Origin: Rhizophagus irregularis | Lineage: Eukaryota; Glomeromycota; Glomeromycetes; Glomerales; Glomeraceae | Assembly (NCBI RefSeq): GCF_026210795.1 | Contig: NC_089433.1 | Span: forward strand, 3,063,001 to 3,127,000 | Direction: 5' to 3' | Length of the DNA: 64,000 nucleotides | Shown here: piece by piece, positions 12,601-23,390 of the stretch | Position numbering within the stretch: the first letter of the stretch is position 1 | Layout of the letters: every line of letters starts with the position of its first letter | The notes under the pieces: generated by a model | Databases searched by the model: none | What the model was told of the DNA's origin: nothing | What the model saw: only the letters and a program-made list of their open reading frames with translations | Made by a program: the position numbers and the translations under genes

Positions 12601-13787
12601 CAATACTTCGGCAACATTCTGATTTACAAAACTTTATTCAAACACATTGCCAAATTCGGACTTATTCATTCCAAGTATGTATTTATAGGTTTATGAATTC
12701 AAAACTTACAATAATTTGATTTTAGTTTTAATTAACATCAATTCATTAAAATTCATTAACTTGAGTAGCATAAAATACATTGTTTTGGTAGATAAAAAAA
12801 TGTGGCAACATTGAATGTGAAATTTGTACTATGCCACGAACACCACAAGAAGTTTTTGAATCTCTTAATTTTCTTCCAGACCCAACGCCAGCAGGTACGA
12901 TTCAATTTGATTTCAATATTACCAAATCAGAATATTAAACTAATAATATATAGCTCATGATTCTGATCATTATGCCAATTTTTCTATGGTGTATAATAAA
13001 CCTACGACTGATGAGCATCAACCATCTAAAAAAATTGCTGCTACTGGTACGGAAAGAGGACTATCAGGATTGTATATTAATACCAAGGTTCGTGAATTCA
13101 TAACTTGTAATGAATGTTCAAAGGTACGTTGCTTATTTAGTGGGAGGCAGCTTACTGAACAAGATGGTCTTGAGATTCAACATGCTATAGAGAACTGGCC
13201 TTATACATGTGGATCTACCGTTTTTCCACAGGATCACAACTTGTTTGATAAAGTGTTTGTTCGGGAGAAAATTTGTTGTAAAACACCAATGGAATTTACT
13301 TACTATTCTTGTCGAAAAGTCCATTCTGATCGGTGCTACCATTGTGGATCAACAGATGATTTACAGGACAAGCCGGATTCACTAATGGAAAAATATAAAT
13401 CAATACTCTCTTTATGTGCAGGTTGCCAAGATAAAGGGCTGGATTTTTTTTGTCGAATGCCAATACAAACTAAAAAACGTAAGCATAACCAATAAATATT
13501 TTATTGTAGTATTAATGTAAACCATAAATCAAACTGAATAATATAATTTTACGAATCTGCAATGCAAATAAATTTACCAATTTCCTTTTAAGTATTTATT
13601 CAATTACAAATATAAATAATACAAATATTTACATTTTTATAAATTTAAATTATTTTTTTTTATACTTATATAGCCATCAAAATTTTTTATATGGTGTTCA
13701 AAATTTGGTGTTGATTATTTACCTCTCCCCCCCTTCTAAATTTTGGCCAAGATGTTACGTTAAACACATTATCCAATTGGTCCAGCC
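9616..13787 (+). mobile_element. 4.2-kb DNA transposon with TAA duplication and ~34-bp TIRs
   Basis: The left end (GGCCGATCCAATTTGATC, from 9616) and the complement of the right end (GGCTGGACCAATTGGATA, ending 13787) are imperfect inverted repeats, about 27 of 34 positions matching, both running into GTTTAAC-TAAC. Both sides carry TAA (9613-9615, 13788-13790). The interior is one spliced gene with a DDE-like domain. A 3-bp TAA duplication is typical of PIF/Harbinger, but the protein does not look like the usual Harbinger transposase to me, so superfamily assignment is open. The insertion lies in a dispersed repeat of which an uninterrupted relative is at 36.8 kb. Confidence 0.65.
9843..13495 (+). 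pseudogene. DDE-type transposase-like gene, six exons, one nonsense codon
   Basis: Exons by GT..AG and frame continuity: 9843-11015, 11090-11320, 11395-12486, 12552-12674, 12792-12894, 12954-13495; all junctions keep phase, giving about 1,090 codons. A TAA at 11494-11496 interrupts exon 3; the reading on both sides is clearly the same protein. Candidate catalytic residues: FICADDKHKVAIGE (first Asp, about 11740), YTDGGPDHRTTYG (second Asp, about 12072) and NPAERIMSILN (Glu, about 12205), followed by a coiled-coil segment. The C-terminal half is Cys-rich (KKCGNIECEICTMPR, CNECSKVRC, CYHCGST, CAGCQDKG) and probably binds zinc. Inference: transposase of the surrounding TAA-flanked element. The family resembles an uncharacterised transposase-like family I associate with sponges and cnidarians, but I cannot name it. 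Confidence 0.65.
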
Positions 13788-13950
13788 TAACTAAAATAAT
13801 TGCAATGACAAAAAAGTCATTAAATTATGCATTATGTATAATCATAATTATATTTAATATAATTATTACAATGCCAGATGTAACTTTAATAAATATCATT
13901 TATTTTTGTGACTACAATAATTGCAAAGACAAGAAAAGTAGGACCCGAAC
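13788..13950 (+). repeat. Dispersed repeat (right half, continuing past the TAA-flanked transposon)
   Basis: ATAATTGCAATGACAAAAAA at about 13797 and ACTACAATAATTGCAAAGAC at about 13912 show that the unit itself contains a repeated end. Related sequence occurs at 9490-9615 and 36760-36890. No coding potential. Confidence 0.55.
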
Positions 13951-14052
13951 AATACATAAAAAGGTAACAATACGTAGTTTGCGTAAAATGAGCCCAAAAT
14001 TGTGTAGATCATTGCTTTTTTAGATACTTCTGACCAGCATTACATAGTGCTG

Positions 14053-14243
14053 AGTAGTATAGAAATGCCAGTTCTGGCTCACTTTTCTTGGAGTCCAATC
14101 CTGGTTACCTTTTTCTTGCTATCCCCTTGTTGCTCTCCCACCGGCTGTGGGTCCGATCCTGGTCACCTTTTTATATTTTTCACCTACTTGTATCACCTTT
14201 TTTATATTTTTACCTACTTATATCCTACTTATCTCATAATCTA
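14053..14243 (+). repeat. Polinton left TIR, outer part
   Basis: Starts AGTAGTATAGAAATGCCAG and matches the complement of 36684 downward. It contains one copy of a ~57-bp unit (CTCCCACCGGCTGTGGGTCC, itself a small palindrome) that is present twice in the right TIR. It is interrupted at the TA 14242-14243 by transposon copy A and resumes at 23575. Confidence 0.85.
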
Positions 14244-14735
14244 CATCAGGAAATTATATAGTGCGAAAAGTTGCGCAAGTTTACACATCATAATATTTCG
14301 TAAGCTTCCAGACCCGCCGCAAGTTTGCGTAAGCGTAATATTTCGTAACTTTTTAAAATATTTCAAAATATTACGATATGCAAAGCTTCGTAATTTTACG
14401 ATTTGTAATATTCCGTAATTTTGCGGTTCGCAATATTTCGTAATTTTACATAATATTTCGTAAGTTTTCAGACCCGCCGCAAGTTTGCGTAAGCGTAATA
14501 TTTTGTAACTTTTTAAAATATTTCGAAATATTACTGTATGCAAGGCTTCGTAATTTTACGATTCGTAATATTCCGTAATTTTACTGCGTAATACTTCGCA
14601 ACTTTTTAAAATATTTCGAAATTCTATGATGCGTAATGTTCCATAATTTGACGATTCGTAATATTCTGTGATTTTACACAACTTAATATTTCGTAATATT
14701 TCAAAATATTTCGATAAATAATACTTCATTTTCTG
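14244..14735 (+). repeat. Left subterminal repeat array of transposon A
   Basis: Degenerate repeats built from TATTTCGTAA, CGTAATATT and AAAATATTTC words. A larger direct duplication of about 185 bp carries CAGACCCGCCGCAAGTTTGC at 14309 and 14470. The inverted counterpart is at the right end of copy B (53.93-54.42 kb). Known of CACTA-like elements: such subterminal repeats are transposase binding sites; assigned here by analogy. Confidence 0.7.
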
Positions 14736-15393
14736 TACTATAAGTTTATATAATGTATGTTTTATTAGATATAATCATAAAAAATTACAAGTATTTATTA
14801 ATATATACAGAATACATAAAAGTAAAAAAGAGAAAGAGTAGAGTAACAATATTATTAGACGTAAAAAGAAGAGAAACAGCTATAGTAACGTTAGTATTAG
14901 ATATAAAGATAAAAGAAATATTGTTATTATTGTTAGTATTAAGGTAAAAAGAGTTAAAGAAACAGTAAAAGGAGTAAAAGAAACATGGATATTATCGTTA
15001 GTATTAAAGTACAAGTAAAAAGGAATAAAGGAAACGTAGATAGTATTGTTAGTATTACGACATAAAGTAACAAAGAGGTAAAAAAAAATGAAAATAATTA
15101 GTATTAATAAACAAATATTTCTATACCTGCAAAGCAATAAATTATGAAATATATGTAAATATATTGTATATAATTAAAGAAATAATAGAAAGAAGAGACA
15201 AAAAAATTAAAAATATTGAACAAAAGAATAAAGAAATAAGAAACAAAAATAAATAAGACAAAAACGCGTGCATGATTAAATGATTAAATGATTAAATCAC
15301 ATGCAAGGATCAGCCTAATTTGATTGGCCAGAAAATACGATATCGTAAAATTACGGAAATCCGCATTTTAAAAAATCACAGAAATTGTATATG
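14736..15393. other. AT-rich arm of transposon A, no gene supported
   Basis: A/T- and purine-rich sequence with repeated AGTATTA / GTAAAAAG words. It is conserved as the inverted arm 53.1-53.93 kb in copy B, including a triple ATGATTAA run near 15276. The ORFs at 14753-14947 and 14880-15137 recur in copy B but have simple composition and no recognisable fold, so I do not call them genes. Confidence 0.5.
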
Positions 15394-15590
15394 CACAATT
15401 ACTAAATATTATCCCCTCGTGATAAATTAAAAATTATCAACACAAATTCAACACAAATTTAACAAATTTAACGAAATTTGGCCAAAATTAACAAATTTTT
15501 ACCAGAATTATCAACACAAATTGAACACAAATTGAACACAAATTTCAGCCACGATTTATTTATGTCACACCCGTGTTGTTAAGAATTAAT
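15394..15590 (+). repeat. Inner inverted repeat, left, flanking the transposase cassette of A
   Basis: About 195 bp running from GCACAATTACTAAATATTAT to GTCACACCCGTGTTGTTAA. It is the inverted counterpart of 21291-21490. Both contain the recurring word ACACAAATT. In copy B only one copy is present (about 52.92-53.10 kb), in the orientation equivalent to the right copy in A. Confidence 0.75.
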
Positions 15591-15668
15591 AACCATTTTA
15601 TTTATTAAAACTATATTAATTATGGTAAAAAAAATGCTATTACGTGTGATATATATAAAAAATAATAT

Positions 15669-17087
15669 TTATTTTTTATGCAACCCATAATTCTCTAATA
15701 AACTATTTACATACCGACCTTCCTCCTCCGTGTTATAAGAGTCAATAGAAAGTATATCATCGTCAGCTATGCCATCATTGGCCGCACCATCGTTGGCCGT
15801 ACCATTGTTGGCCGCATCATCGTTAGCCGCACCATCGTTAGGCCTACCATCGTTAGTCACATCATCATCAGCCGCACCTGCTCTATCGTCAGCTGCTCTA
15901 TCACCACCATCGTCTACATCATTACCATCATGAGAATCATCGTCCGAATGTGTAAATTTATCCCTATTTTCCAACTTTTGCTAAAAATCAATAAATAAAT
16001 AAATAAACTGTAATTCAAATAATTCACATTTTGCAAATTGTAAATTAAAAACTTACTAAGTTGTTGATTATCTTCGACTTCATTATACTTTCGCTCATTT
16101 GAATGTTTTGATTATTAGGATTTAAGTACGTTTCACATATGCTAATCGCATACGCTATTTGTGTTTTTGAGAGATTTTTATTTTCTTTTCGCAACTTATC
16201 AATTATCAGCGACATATATGTCGTAGGTTGCCCATCTTTAACCTTTTTAAATAGGTTGTTGTAACATCTTTTCACCTCCGCCTTACTCTTCCATTCCTGA
16301 ATCTTTGACGGACTAGCCTGAGTGTTAATAGACGGTAATTTATGCCCAGTCGCTTCGAAAACAGAATACATAACGTCTTTAACTCTAGACGTAAACGTCC
16401 CTCGTATGCTTCTATGTTGTTGTACTAACTATTAAAAAAAAATGTTAGTATGAAATTTAATAAAATTCATAATTGCTTTAACTTACAGTCGGGGCAATTT
16501 TTTTTTTCGAAAAAAATAATCCATTGATTTTTTTTGAACTGGCGCATAAATTCCGGATTTTCGTCTTTTAAATATTTTTCGGTAGCGAGTTTGTACTCGT
16601 CTTGCGAAGGATAAACAAAATTTTCAAATAAAATTTTCGATACCTTCTTAACGAGCTCCTAATCAAACGAGGTTAGCATTTCAGGTTTACATTAAATAAT
16701 ATTCATCTTTATTACCTTTACATACTCCGGATCTATTGTATTATTATTATTTTTGTTATTATCGTTGAGCTTTTTTTCTATGCTCGAGAGACGGGTTTCG
16801 AGATTTTTTTGTCCGGTGATAAGAACTTCAAGCTTAGAAATTATCTGCGAATTGGTTCTTAATAGTTTTTCTATTGTTTTTTTATTAACTTTAACAATAA
16901 AATATAATTTAACTATATATTATATAATTTCTTTTATAAAGAATATGATACATATTATGTCATATATACCATCAACACTATCATCGGATATTCTCACTCG
17001 CTTCTCAGCTTCGCTACCCTCAGTACTACGTTTTGAAAATCTTTCATTATCATCAATTCTTCATTTCTCGCCACGCTTTGTAGCCAT
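15669..17087 (-). pseudogene. Accessory gene of transposon A, five exons, unknown function
   Basis: Minus-strand exons 17087-16970, 16870-16716, 16658-16487, 16424-16057 and 15980-15669 all join in phase, giving about 374 residues. The ninth codon is TGA (17061-17063), so the copy is broken or starts elsewhere. Visible parts: a basic N-terminus, a coiled coil (LETRLSSIEKKLN), a Lys-rich helical middle domain (GTFTSRVKDVMYSVFEATGH, then IQEWKSKAEVKRCYNNLF) and a very acidic C-terminus of repeated Ala-Asn-Asp-Gly units. It is divergent from the transposase, 1.1 kb apart, inside the same inner inverted repeats. An accessory DNA-binding or regulatory role is plausible but not shown. Confidence 0.6.
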
Positions 17088-17111
17088 TATGATAATAAAT
17101 TTGAAACGAAA

Positions 17112-17188
17112 ATATGAGAAAAAGGAGGAAATATATGAGAAAAAAGAGGAAATATATGAGAAAAAAGAGGAAATATATGAGAAAAAGG
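17112..17188 (+). repeat. 21-bp tandem repeat, ~3.7 copies
   Basis: Unit TATGAGAAAAAAGAGGAAATA, nearly identical copies. Simple minisatellite; the glutamate/lysine-repeat ORF it creates is not considered a gene. Confidence 0.7.
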
Positions 17189-17746
17189 TGAACTAGAAAA
17201 TTCGAAAAGGATGAGGAAAAAGGGGGAAATACATGAATCAGAAATTCAGAAAAAGGAGGCAAGCTGTCATAAGGTAATTTCCGCCATTCTATACTAAAAA
17301 AGAAAAAAAACTTGCGAAATATTGCGAAAAATGGATGAACTAATGTGAAATATTACAAAAAATGAATGTACTAATGCAAAAATTTTGCATCGTGATATTA
17401 CGAAAAAATATTGTAACACTTTCATAAGAGAACTTTAAAAAAAAACTCTCGTAAAAGCACATAGTACAATCGAAATATTAATCAAATCCAATTTATAAAA
17501 AAATAACATGTTACACATGTTGGGGCTTTTATGCATGGAAAAAAAAGTTGCAGCCAGTGAACTCATTTGGCTGATCAGATTGATAGTGATCTTGAGCGCT
17601 TATAACCTGATTATCGCATAAATTTGTGGCTGATCATCCGTCCATTATTGTAAAAGTGATTTGCCGTGTTAAGCCAATAAATTTGCGGCTGATTATCAGA
17701 TGATTAGCCGATTGAATAAGCCATCCGAATTCTTACAGCCCGTTAC

Positions 17747-17961
17747 AGCAAATTCAAAATATGCGAAACACTCAGCACTTTTGCTGTCAGATTCACTTGG
17801 CAGGTTGCCGGCAAATTGAAATAGTAAATAAAATAATAAACAATATTTATATGGTACATCATAGACTTGTTACATTTATTTTTAAATTTGCCAACCCACG
17901 AACTTGGCAAGTTCCCGACAGCAAAATTGCTGAGTGTTTCGCATATTTTAAATTTTGCTAT
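17747..17961. repeat. Long inverted repeat (hairpin or MITE) upstream of the transposase
   Basis: AAATATGCGAAACACTCAGC (17758 on) is the complement of the segment ending at 17951, and the match continues inward through TTTTGCTGTC / GACAGCAAAA and outward with mismatches. Arms are about 45 bp around a ~110-bp loop. Either a small foldback insertion or a regulatory dyad. Confidence 0.65.
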
Positions 17962-18208
17962 AATGCGTAAAATTGCGAATGATTCCGCGATATTAGCCAC
18001 CAGATTCTTACAGCCAGTTCCATTCATTAATGCGTAAATTTGCGTAGTCGTGTCTATTCAAATAACTCAATCAATTGTAATCCATTCAATTAATTCATTA
18101 AATTTTTACAATGAATTTGCAATATAATTTTATTAGCACACATAATCTCATATAAATTAAATAGTGAATTGATACTTTTCATCAAATTTGACGCGTTAAT
18201 TTAGTAAC

Positions 18209-21188
18209 ATGAGTTTCAAATGCCCCCTTTGTATGCGAATATTCAGTCAACGCTTTGCATATACTCAACACGCCCAAAAATGCTTAAAAAATGTAGAAGT
18301 AGAAGTAGAAGATGATGATGATAATAATGATAGTGAAAAATATAGCAGTGAAATGGATACAAGAAGTAATCTAAGTAGTGAATATGAAAATGATAAAGTT
18401 GAGGTAATTATGTTATTCCAGATTATTCTTTTTAAAGAAAAAGCTCAAATTATACTAACTCATTTTGGTTTATAATTTTAGGTGAATGATGATAATAATG
18501 TACAAAATATGTCATTTGACAGTATTGGAAGTGCAATATCAGAGATGAGCCTTGAAGATAGTAACTTTGAAAATATATTAGATTCATCTGAAGAGCCTGA
18601 AATTTTTGAAGAACCCAAAAATCTCAATACCAAAACTTGCACAGAATTTCCTAATGATGCTTATAAAGATCTAATGTTATTAGTAACGAAATATAAAATA
18701 AACAATAAAGGTGGTAATGAAATAATACGTTTTTTTAATAAACATTCAAATCTTACAGAATCACCATTACCAAAAAATATCGAACAGGGACGAGCATTTA
18801 TGAATAATATGAAGTTTTCTAATTTAGAATTTAGTAAAGTTCTTATAACAAAACATAAAGATAAAGATTATTTTCTTTATTATCAAAACTTAATACAGTG
18901 CATCAAAAATATCTTAACTGTTCCTGACATAACACAAAATTTTGCGCTATCTTACGAAAACTATGAGGTAAATAGTAAATATTAGTTAATTCAATAATTT
19001 AAATAATATTTATTTTAATTTATTTATATTATTTTATAGTATAATAGAGAAAGAATTTACAGTGAACAAAACACTGGAAAATGGTGGAAAACTACGCAAG
19101 AATCCTTACCTACTGGTTCCAAATTATTATCAATTATTTTATATTCAGATGCAACAACTACAGATACATTAGGAAAAAGTCAATTGCATCCAATATATAT
19201 TACATTAGGTAATATCCCAATATGGCGTCGTAATAAACAGGATGCAAAGCAACTTTTGGGATATTTACCAATTTTAGAAGCTGCAAATAAAGATCTGGTT
19301 CGTGATACCTTTCATAAATCTTTACATCATTTACTAGAACCTATTATTTTATTAAAAGATGGTATAGACCTTTTTATAAATAATGAAAATACCTGGTTTT
19401 ATCCTAGAGTTTCAACTATTATTGCAGATTGGCCAGAGGCCGCAAGTTTTTGTTTAGTTTATAAATCCTCCAATTCAAACCTTCCATGTCACTCCTGTTT
19501 AGTTAAAAGGGAAAATCTTGCAAATATAGACTTATCGGTTAACGATGTAATACTAAGAACTCATGATGAAATGCGTAAACATTTTGAAAATGATACACAA
19601 AGATCTGTTTGCATAGAATCTGTACATAATTTTTTTTGGGATTTACCGTAAGTATGCAAAAGTAGAAATAATTATAATAACATATATAATTAATTATAAA
19701 TATTTATATTATCAAGGAATATAAATATCTACTTGGCTACTGTTTCTGACAGAATGCATCATTTAGATTTAGGTTTATTTCATTATCAAATTATCTTCAC
19801 GTGCGATATCTTAAAATTGCAACATGTTAATGGTAATAAATTAGTTGAAGAAGTAGATCGCCGTCTAGCAGCAATCCCACGTTTTCCCGCCATTAAAATT
19901 TTTTCCAATGGACTGCAGTCAATTGCAAGATTAACTGCTAATGAATATCGAAGTTTGATGAAAGTCATGATATTTGTTATTGATAATTTATATGATGAAA
20001 ATAACAATGAAGTAGATAATTTTGTAAATAATGATGATCTTACGAAATTGTACGAATATTGGAATGAAATGTATATTTTAAGTAGATATGAAGAATTTAG
20101 TGAAAGTGACTTGGAGAAATTTAATGTATGTATTAAAATTTTAGTAAAATTGAAAATTTAAATTAAATAAATTAAATTAACATTTAAGTTTTAGAATGCA
20201 ATACATAGATGGGCCCGGATGTTTGTCAAGGCTTTTAAATTTGTTTCTCCTTCCAATTTGAAGTTACCTAAATTGCATTCATGGGTTTATCATATTATTG
20301 ACTCAATACGATCTTATGGCGCAATAAATGGCTATACTACAGAAACTTACGAAAGTCTTCACAAATATTTCGTTAAAATACCCTACCGAATTAGCAATAA
20401 AAAAGATGTCAAACCTCAGATTTTACGAACTGTAAGTATTTGAAAATTTTATTTATTGTATATATTTATTATATAACTTAAGATGGAAATTAAATTAATA
20501 GATAAAACGTCAAGCAATATCTATTAGAATGTCTCAACATTCAGTGAATCCGGCAAAAACACCTCGCACTTGTAAATTTTCTGCAAGACTCTTTGAATTC
20601 TCTTTACAAGATGCAAATACATTTTTTAATGAAAAAAAAGATTCCGTAGACAATAAAATGCAGACTGGTTTTGCTAGATTTATAAGTTGTCTGGATTCAT
20701 ATCTAGATTTACTTGATGGTTTCACAATTATTGGTGAAACCCGAATAAATATATACGGATCGGTAACACTGGAAAATGGTGCCATAATGCGTGCCACAAA
20801 CAGGTATCATAATAAAGTATGGTTTAGCGACATAGCTATTTCAATGGATTCTGAAGAATCAAATGATTATATATCAGACAAAGGACTTTGTTATGGACAG
20901 GTATTTTTCCAATTTATGTAATAATTTATTATAAAAGTATTAATAAATATTTATTATTTATAGGCCTTATTGTTAGCAGAAGTATTAACAGACCCACCGC
21001 TAAATCTCGCATTAATTCAATGGTACGATTTTAAATCTAAAAGGAACCCATATTTATATGGATGTCCTCACTTAAAATTGATAGAATTATATAACTTTGT
21101 AGCTATAGAGTCTATACATGGTGTCGTTCACATAGTACCCCGATTTGATAAACAAAATGAATATTTCGTAAATAAATATATTTTTTAG
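18209..21188 (+). CDS. Plavaka-type (CACTA-like) transposase, seven exons, apparently intact
   Basis: Exons 18209-18403, 18482-18967, 19040-19647, 19717-20125, 20195-20431, 20502-20900 and 20964-21188 join in phase to 852 residues without a stop. The N-terminus has a Cys2His/Cys finger (FKCPLCMRIFSQRFAYTQHA), then an acidic linker. The core has features I associate with fungal Plavaka transposases: SDATTTD, HPIYITLGNIPIWRR, KQLLGYLP, the Cys pair LPCHSCLVKRE and the late motif DRMHHLDLGLFHYQ. The first Asp of SDATTTD is a candidate catalytic residue; the remaining triad cannot be assigned by eye. The C-terminal exon is a separate small domain (YLYGCPHLKLIELYNF). It should mobilise copies A and B, which share termini. 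Family name by recall, not alignment. Confidence 0.7.
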
Positions 21189-21290
21189 TCACTTGATATA
21201 GGAGTTTTGATTTATTTTAATAAAATTATATCCTTAAAAGAATTTATGGTCACGTTTTCCATATCATAAATAAAATGCAGATTTATTTAT

Positions 21291-21490
21291 TTAATTATTA
21301 ACAACATGGGCGTGACATAAATAAATCGTGACTGAAATTTGTGTTCAATTTGTGTTGATAATTCTGGTAAAAAATTTGTTAATTTTGGCCAAATTTCGTT
21401 AAATTTGTTAAATTTGTGTTGAGTTTGTGTTGAATTTGTGTTGCGTAATTTTTATTTATCACAAGGGGATGATATTTAGTAATTGCATGT
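21291..21490 (-). repeat. Inner inverted repeat, right, of transposon A
   Basis: Complement of 15394-15590; GGGCGTGACATAAATAAATC at about 21307 marks the outer edge and ATGATATTTAGTAATTGCAT the inner edge. A related single copy is in transposon B. Beyond it (21491-21960) is AT-rich sequence with a ~70-bp partial duplication (TTGTTTTATTTTTAAATAT at 21559 and 21629). Confidence 0.75.
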
Positions 21491-21996
21491 ACGACGTACA
21501 AGATTTTTTTTATGATTTTTTTAAGAAATGTACGCAAAATATTTAATCAGAATATAATTGTTTTATTTTTAAATATGATATATTGATGATTTTTTTTTAA
21601 AATTCAATAGAATGTGCTAATAATAAATTGTTTTATTTTTAAATATAATATATTGATATTTATATTTAAATAACCAAAACATGTACATGATTTTTAATTA
21701 TTTTTAATTGAAATCAAACTAAGATTTTTTTTTAAAAAAAAATTAAAATAAATTAAGTGATTTATATCTATATTTAGAATCATGATATTTATATTTAGAT
21801 AATCCATATCCGCATGAGATTTAATTAATATGTTTAATGATGAAAAGTCTAATAAATTAAATTTTAATTGAAACGAGAAATAAAATCAAACCAAAGAGGT
21901 ATTGTTCAAATTTTATTTAAAGTGACATTTTACGACTTTCTTTCAAATTTTTACTCATCCCAAAATCAAATTATAAAAATAAAATCAAATCTAATA

Positions 21997-22637
21997 ATGC
22001 CTCGCCAAACACGTCGTCGTTCTTATAACGTCCATTGGAACTGGGCTATGATGGACGAACTTGTCGACATATGCCGCGACAGAAACCACGCCTACCATAA
22101 TATTAATGGTAGAAGCCGCCATGATTTTTGGGACTCTGTTGCCAATAGGTTCATATGACTAATATCTATAATTTTCTTTAAGAAAGAATTTAAATTCAAA
22201 TTAACCAATCCATTTAATTGAATCAGAATAAATAGAATATTTCGAACGAGGGTTTCTGGGCAACAGTGCAGCCAAAAGTGGAGGAACCTCGTCAGGGATT
22301 ACCATGTAAGTAAATAAATAAAATTACATTCATTTAAATTAAATGTATTTACCGAATATTCAAACTGATTTTGATATTTAGAACTATGTCCTTTATCGTA
22401 ATGGTATCCCTGATCGGCCTGGGCGGCGGCTGTGGACGCGTACCGGCCAAAGATATTATCGCGAATTTAGAACGAGATTTTGGGAGAGGCCGGGTAATTA
22501 TACTATAATAAAATTTTATAATTAATATTACATTCTATTTTACGTTCACATTTTAAATTTGATAAATTTGATCAATTTTAGATATGCGTGACGATCGTAG
22601 GAGAAGGAGAAACTTACCTACGTATCGTAGAAGATAA
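21997..22637 (+). CDS. Myb/SANT-like (trihelix-like) small DNA-binding protein of transposon A
   Basis: Four exons, 21997-22148, 22236-22305, 22382-22493 and 22582-22637, give 129 residues. The first two exons encode a three-helix domain with the typical aromatic spacing: HWNWAMMDELVDI, then DFWDSVANR, then QQCSQKWRNLVRDYHV. The QC-x2-KW-x-NL core is the classic end of Myb/SANT-like and MADF-like domains. The C-terminus is Arg-rich (RDDRRRRRNLPTYRRR). The same gene exists in copy B with a one-codon insertion and a three-codon deletion that keep the frame, which supports both the model and past selection. Many DNA transposons (for example PIF/Harbinger) use a separate Myb-like protein with the transposase; a similar role here is inference. 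Confidence 0.7.
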
Positions 22638-23029
22638 TTATTTTTATTTTTTTATTTATTAAGTGAGTAGCTAGGCCCAGTCCGTACCAAATATCGGCTG
22701 GAGACTCACGTTTTTTTTGGGCTGTGACTGATACTGACGTCCACGCCGTACAGCCTGAATACTATTTTATAAAATAGTAGCGAACAAGTATCAAATGTAT
22801 ATTTTTTTATTAAGTTATAATAAAAATTAGAATTTACTTTAATTTTTAACATAAAAATTGTAAATAATAAAAAATTCGTAAATAAAAATAAATTTGCTTT
22901 CCCAAACTTAAAAAAAAAGGTGTTTATATAAAAGAAAAGGTGTTTATATTATTTTTGATTATTCAATAGTATCACATGCCCCTTGTATATGTTCTACTGC
23001 ATACGCAGTTTACAATCTCGTAAATTTTC
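22638..23029. other. Non-coding arm of transposon A
   Basis: Contains a segment around 22676-22760 conserved in copy B (GCTAGGCCCAGTCCGTACCA) and AT-rich DNA. A 14-bp near-palindrome (ACTATTTTATAAAATAGT, about 22760) is shared with copy B. No ORF. Confidence 0.5.
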
Positions 23030-23390
23030 AAAACGGAATATTACGCAGGTTTACAGTCTCGTAAATTTTCGAAATATTTCAACCGTAATATTACGCAGGT
23101 TTACAGTTTCGTAAATTTTCGAAATATTTTAACCGTAATATTACGCAGGTTTACAGTCTCGTAAATTTTCGAAATATTTCAACCGTAATATTACACAGGT
23201 TTACAGTCTCGTAAATTTTTGAAATATTTCAACCGTAATATTACGCAGGTTTACAGTTTCGTAAATTTTTGAAATATTTCAACCGTAATATTACGCAGGT
23301 TTACAGTTTCGTAAATTTTCGAAATATTTCAACCGTAATATTACGCAGGTTTACAGTTTCGTAAATTTGCAGAATATTTTGACCATAATA
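23030..23390 (+). repeat. 50-bp tandem repeat, seven copies, right subterminal array of A
   Basis: ACGCAGGTTTAC starts at 23043 and every 50 bp after to about 23343; the unit continues with TCGTAAATTTTCGAAATATT. The same array, inverted, is near 51.07-51.42 kb in copy B. No spacers: this is a contiguous tandem array, not a CRISPR. Likely transposase-binding subterminal repeats. Confidence 0.85.

Larger units (their letters stand above)
17088..18208. promoter_or_regulatory. Divergent intergenic region of transposon A
   Basis: The 1.1 kb between the accessory gene (-) and the transposase (+). It holds a ~21-bp purine-rich tandem repeat, a strong inverted repeat at 17747-17961 and several TGATCAG/CTGATTATC words (17570-17715). 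It probably contains both promoters; no TATA box is convincing. Confidence 0.4.

Noticed and set aside
17096-17190. EKKEEIY repeat protein
   Set aside because: Created by the 21-bp minisatellite in the divergent promoter region; no flanking coding signal.
23030-23390. Regular 50-bp repeats as a CRISPR array
   Set aside because: Units are contiguous without unique spacers, the genome is eukaryotic, and the array is at the transposon end in both copies.
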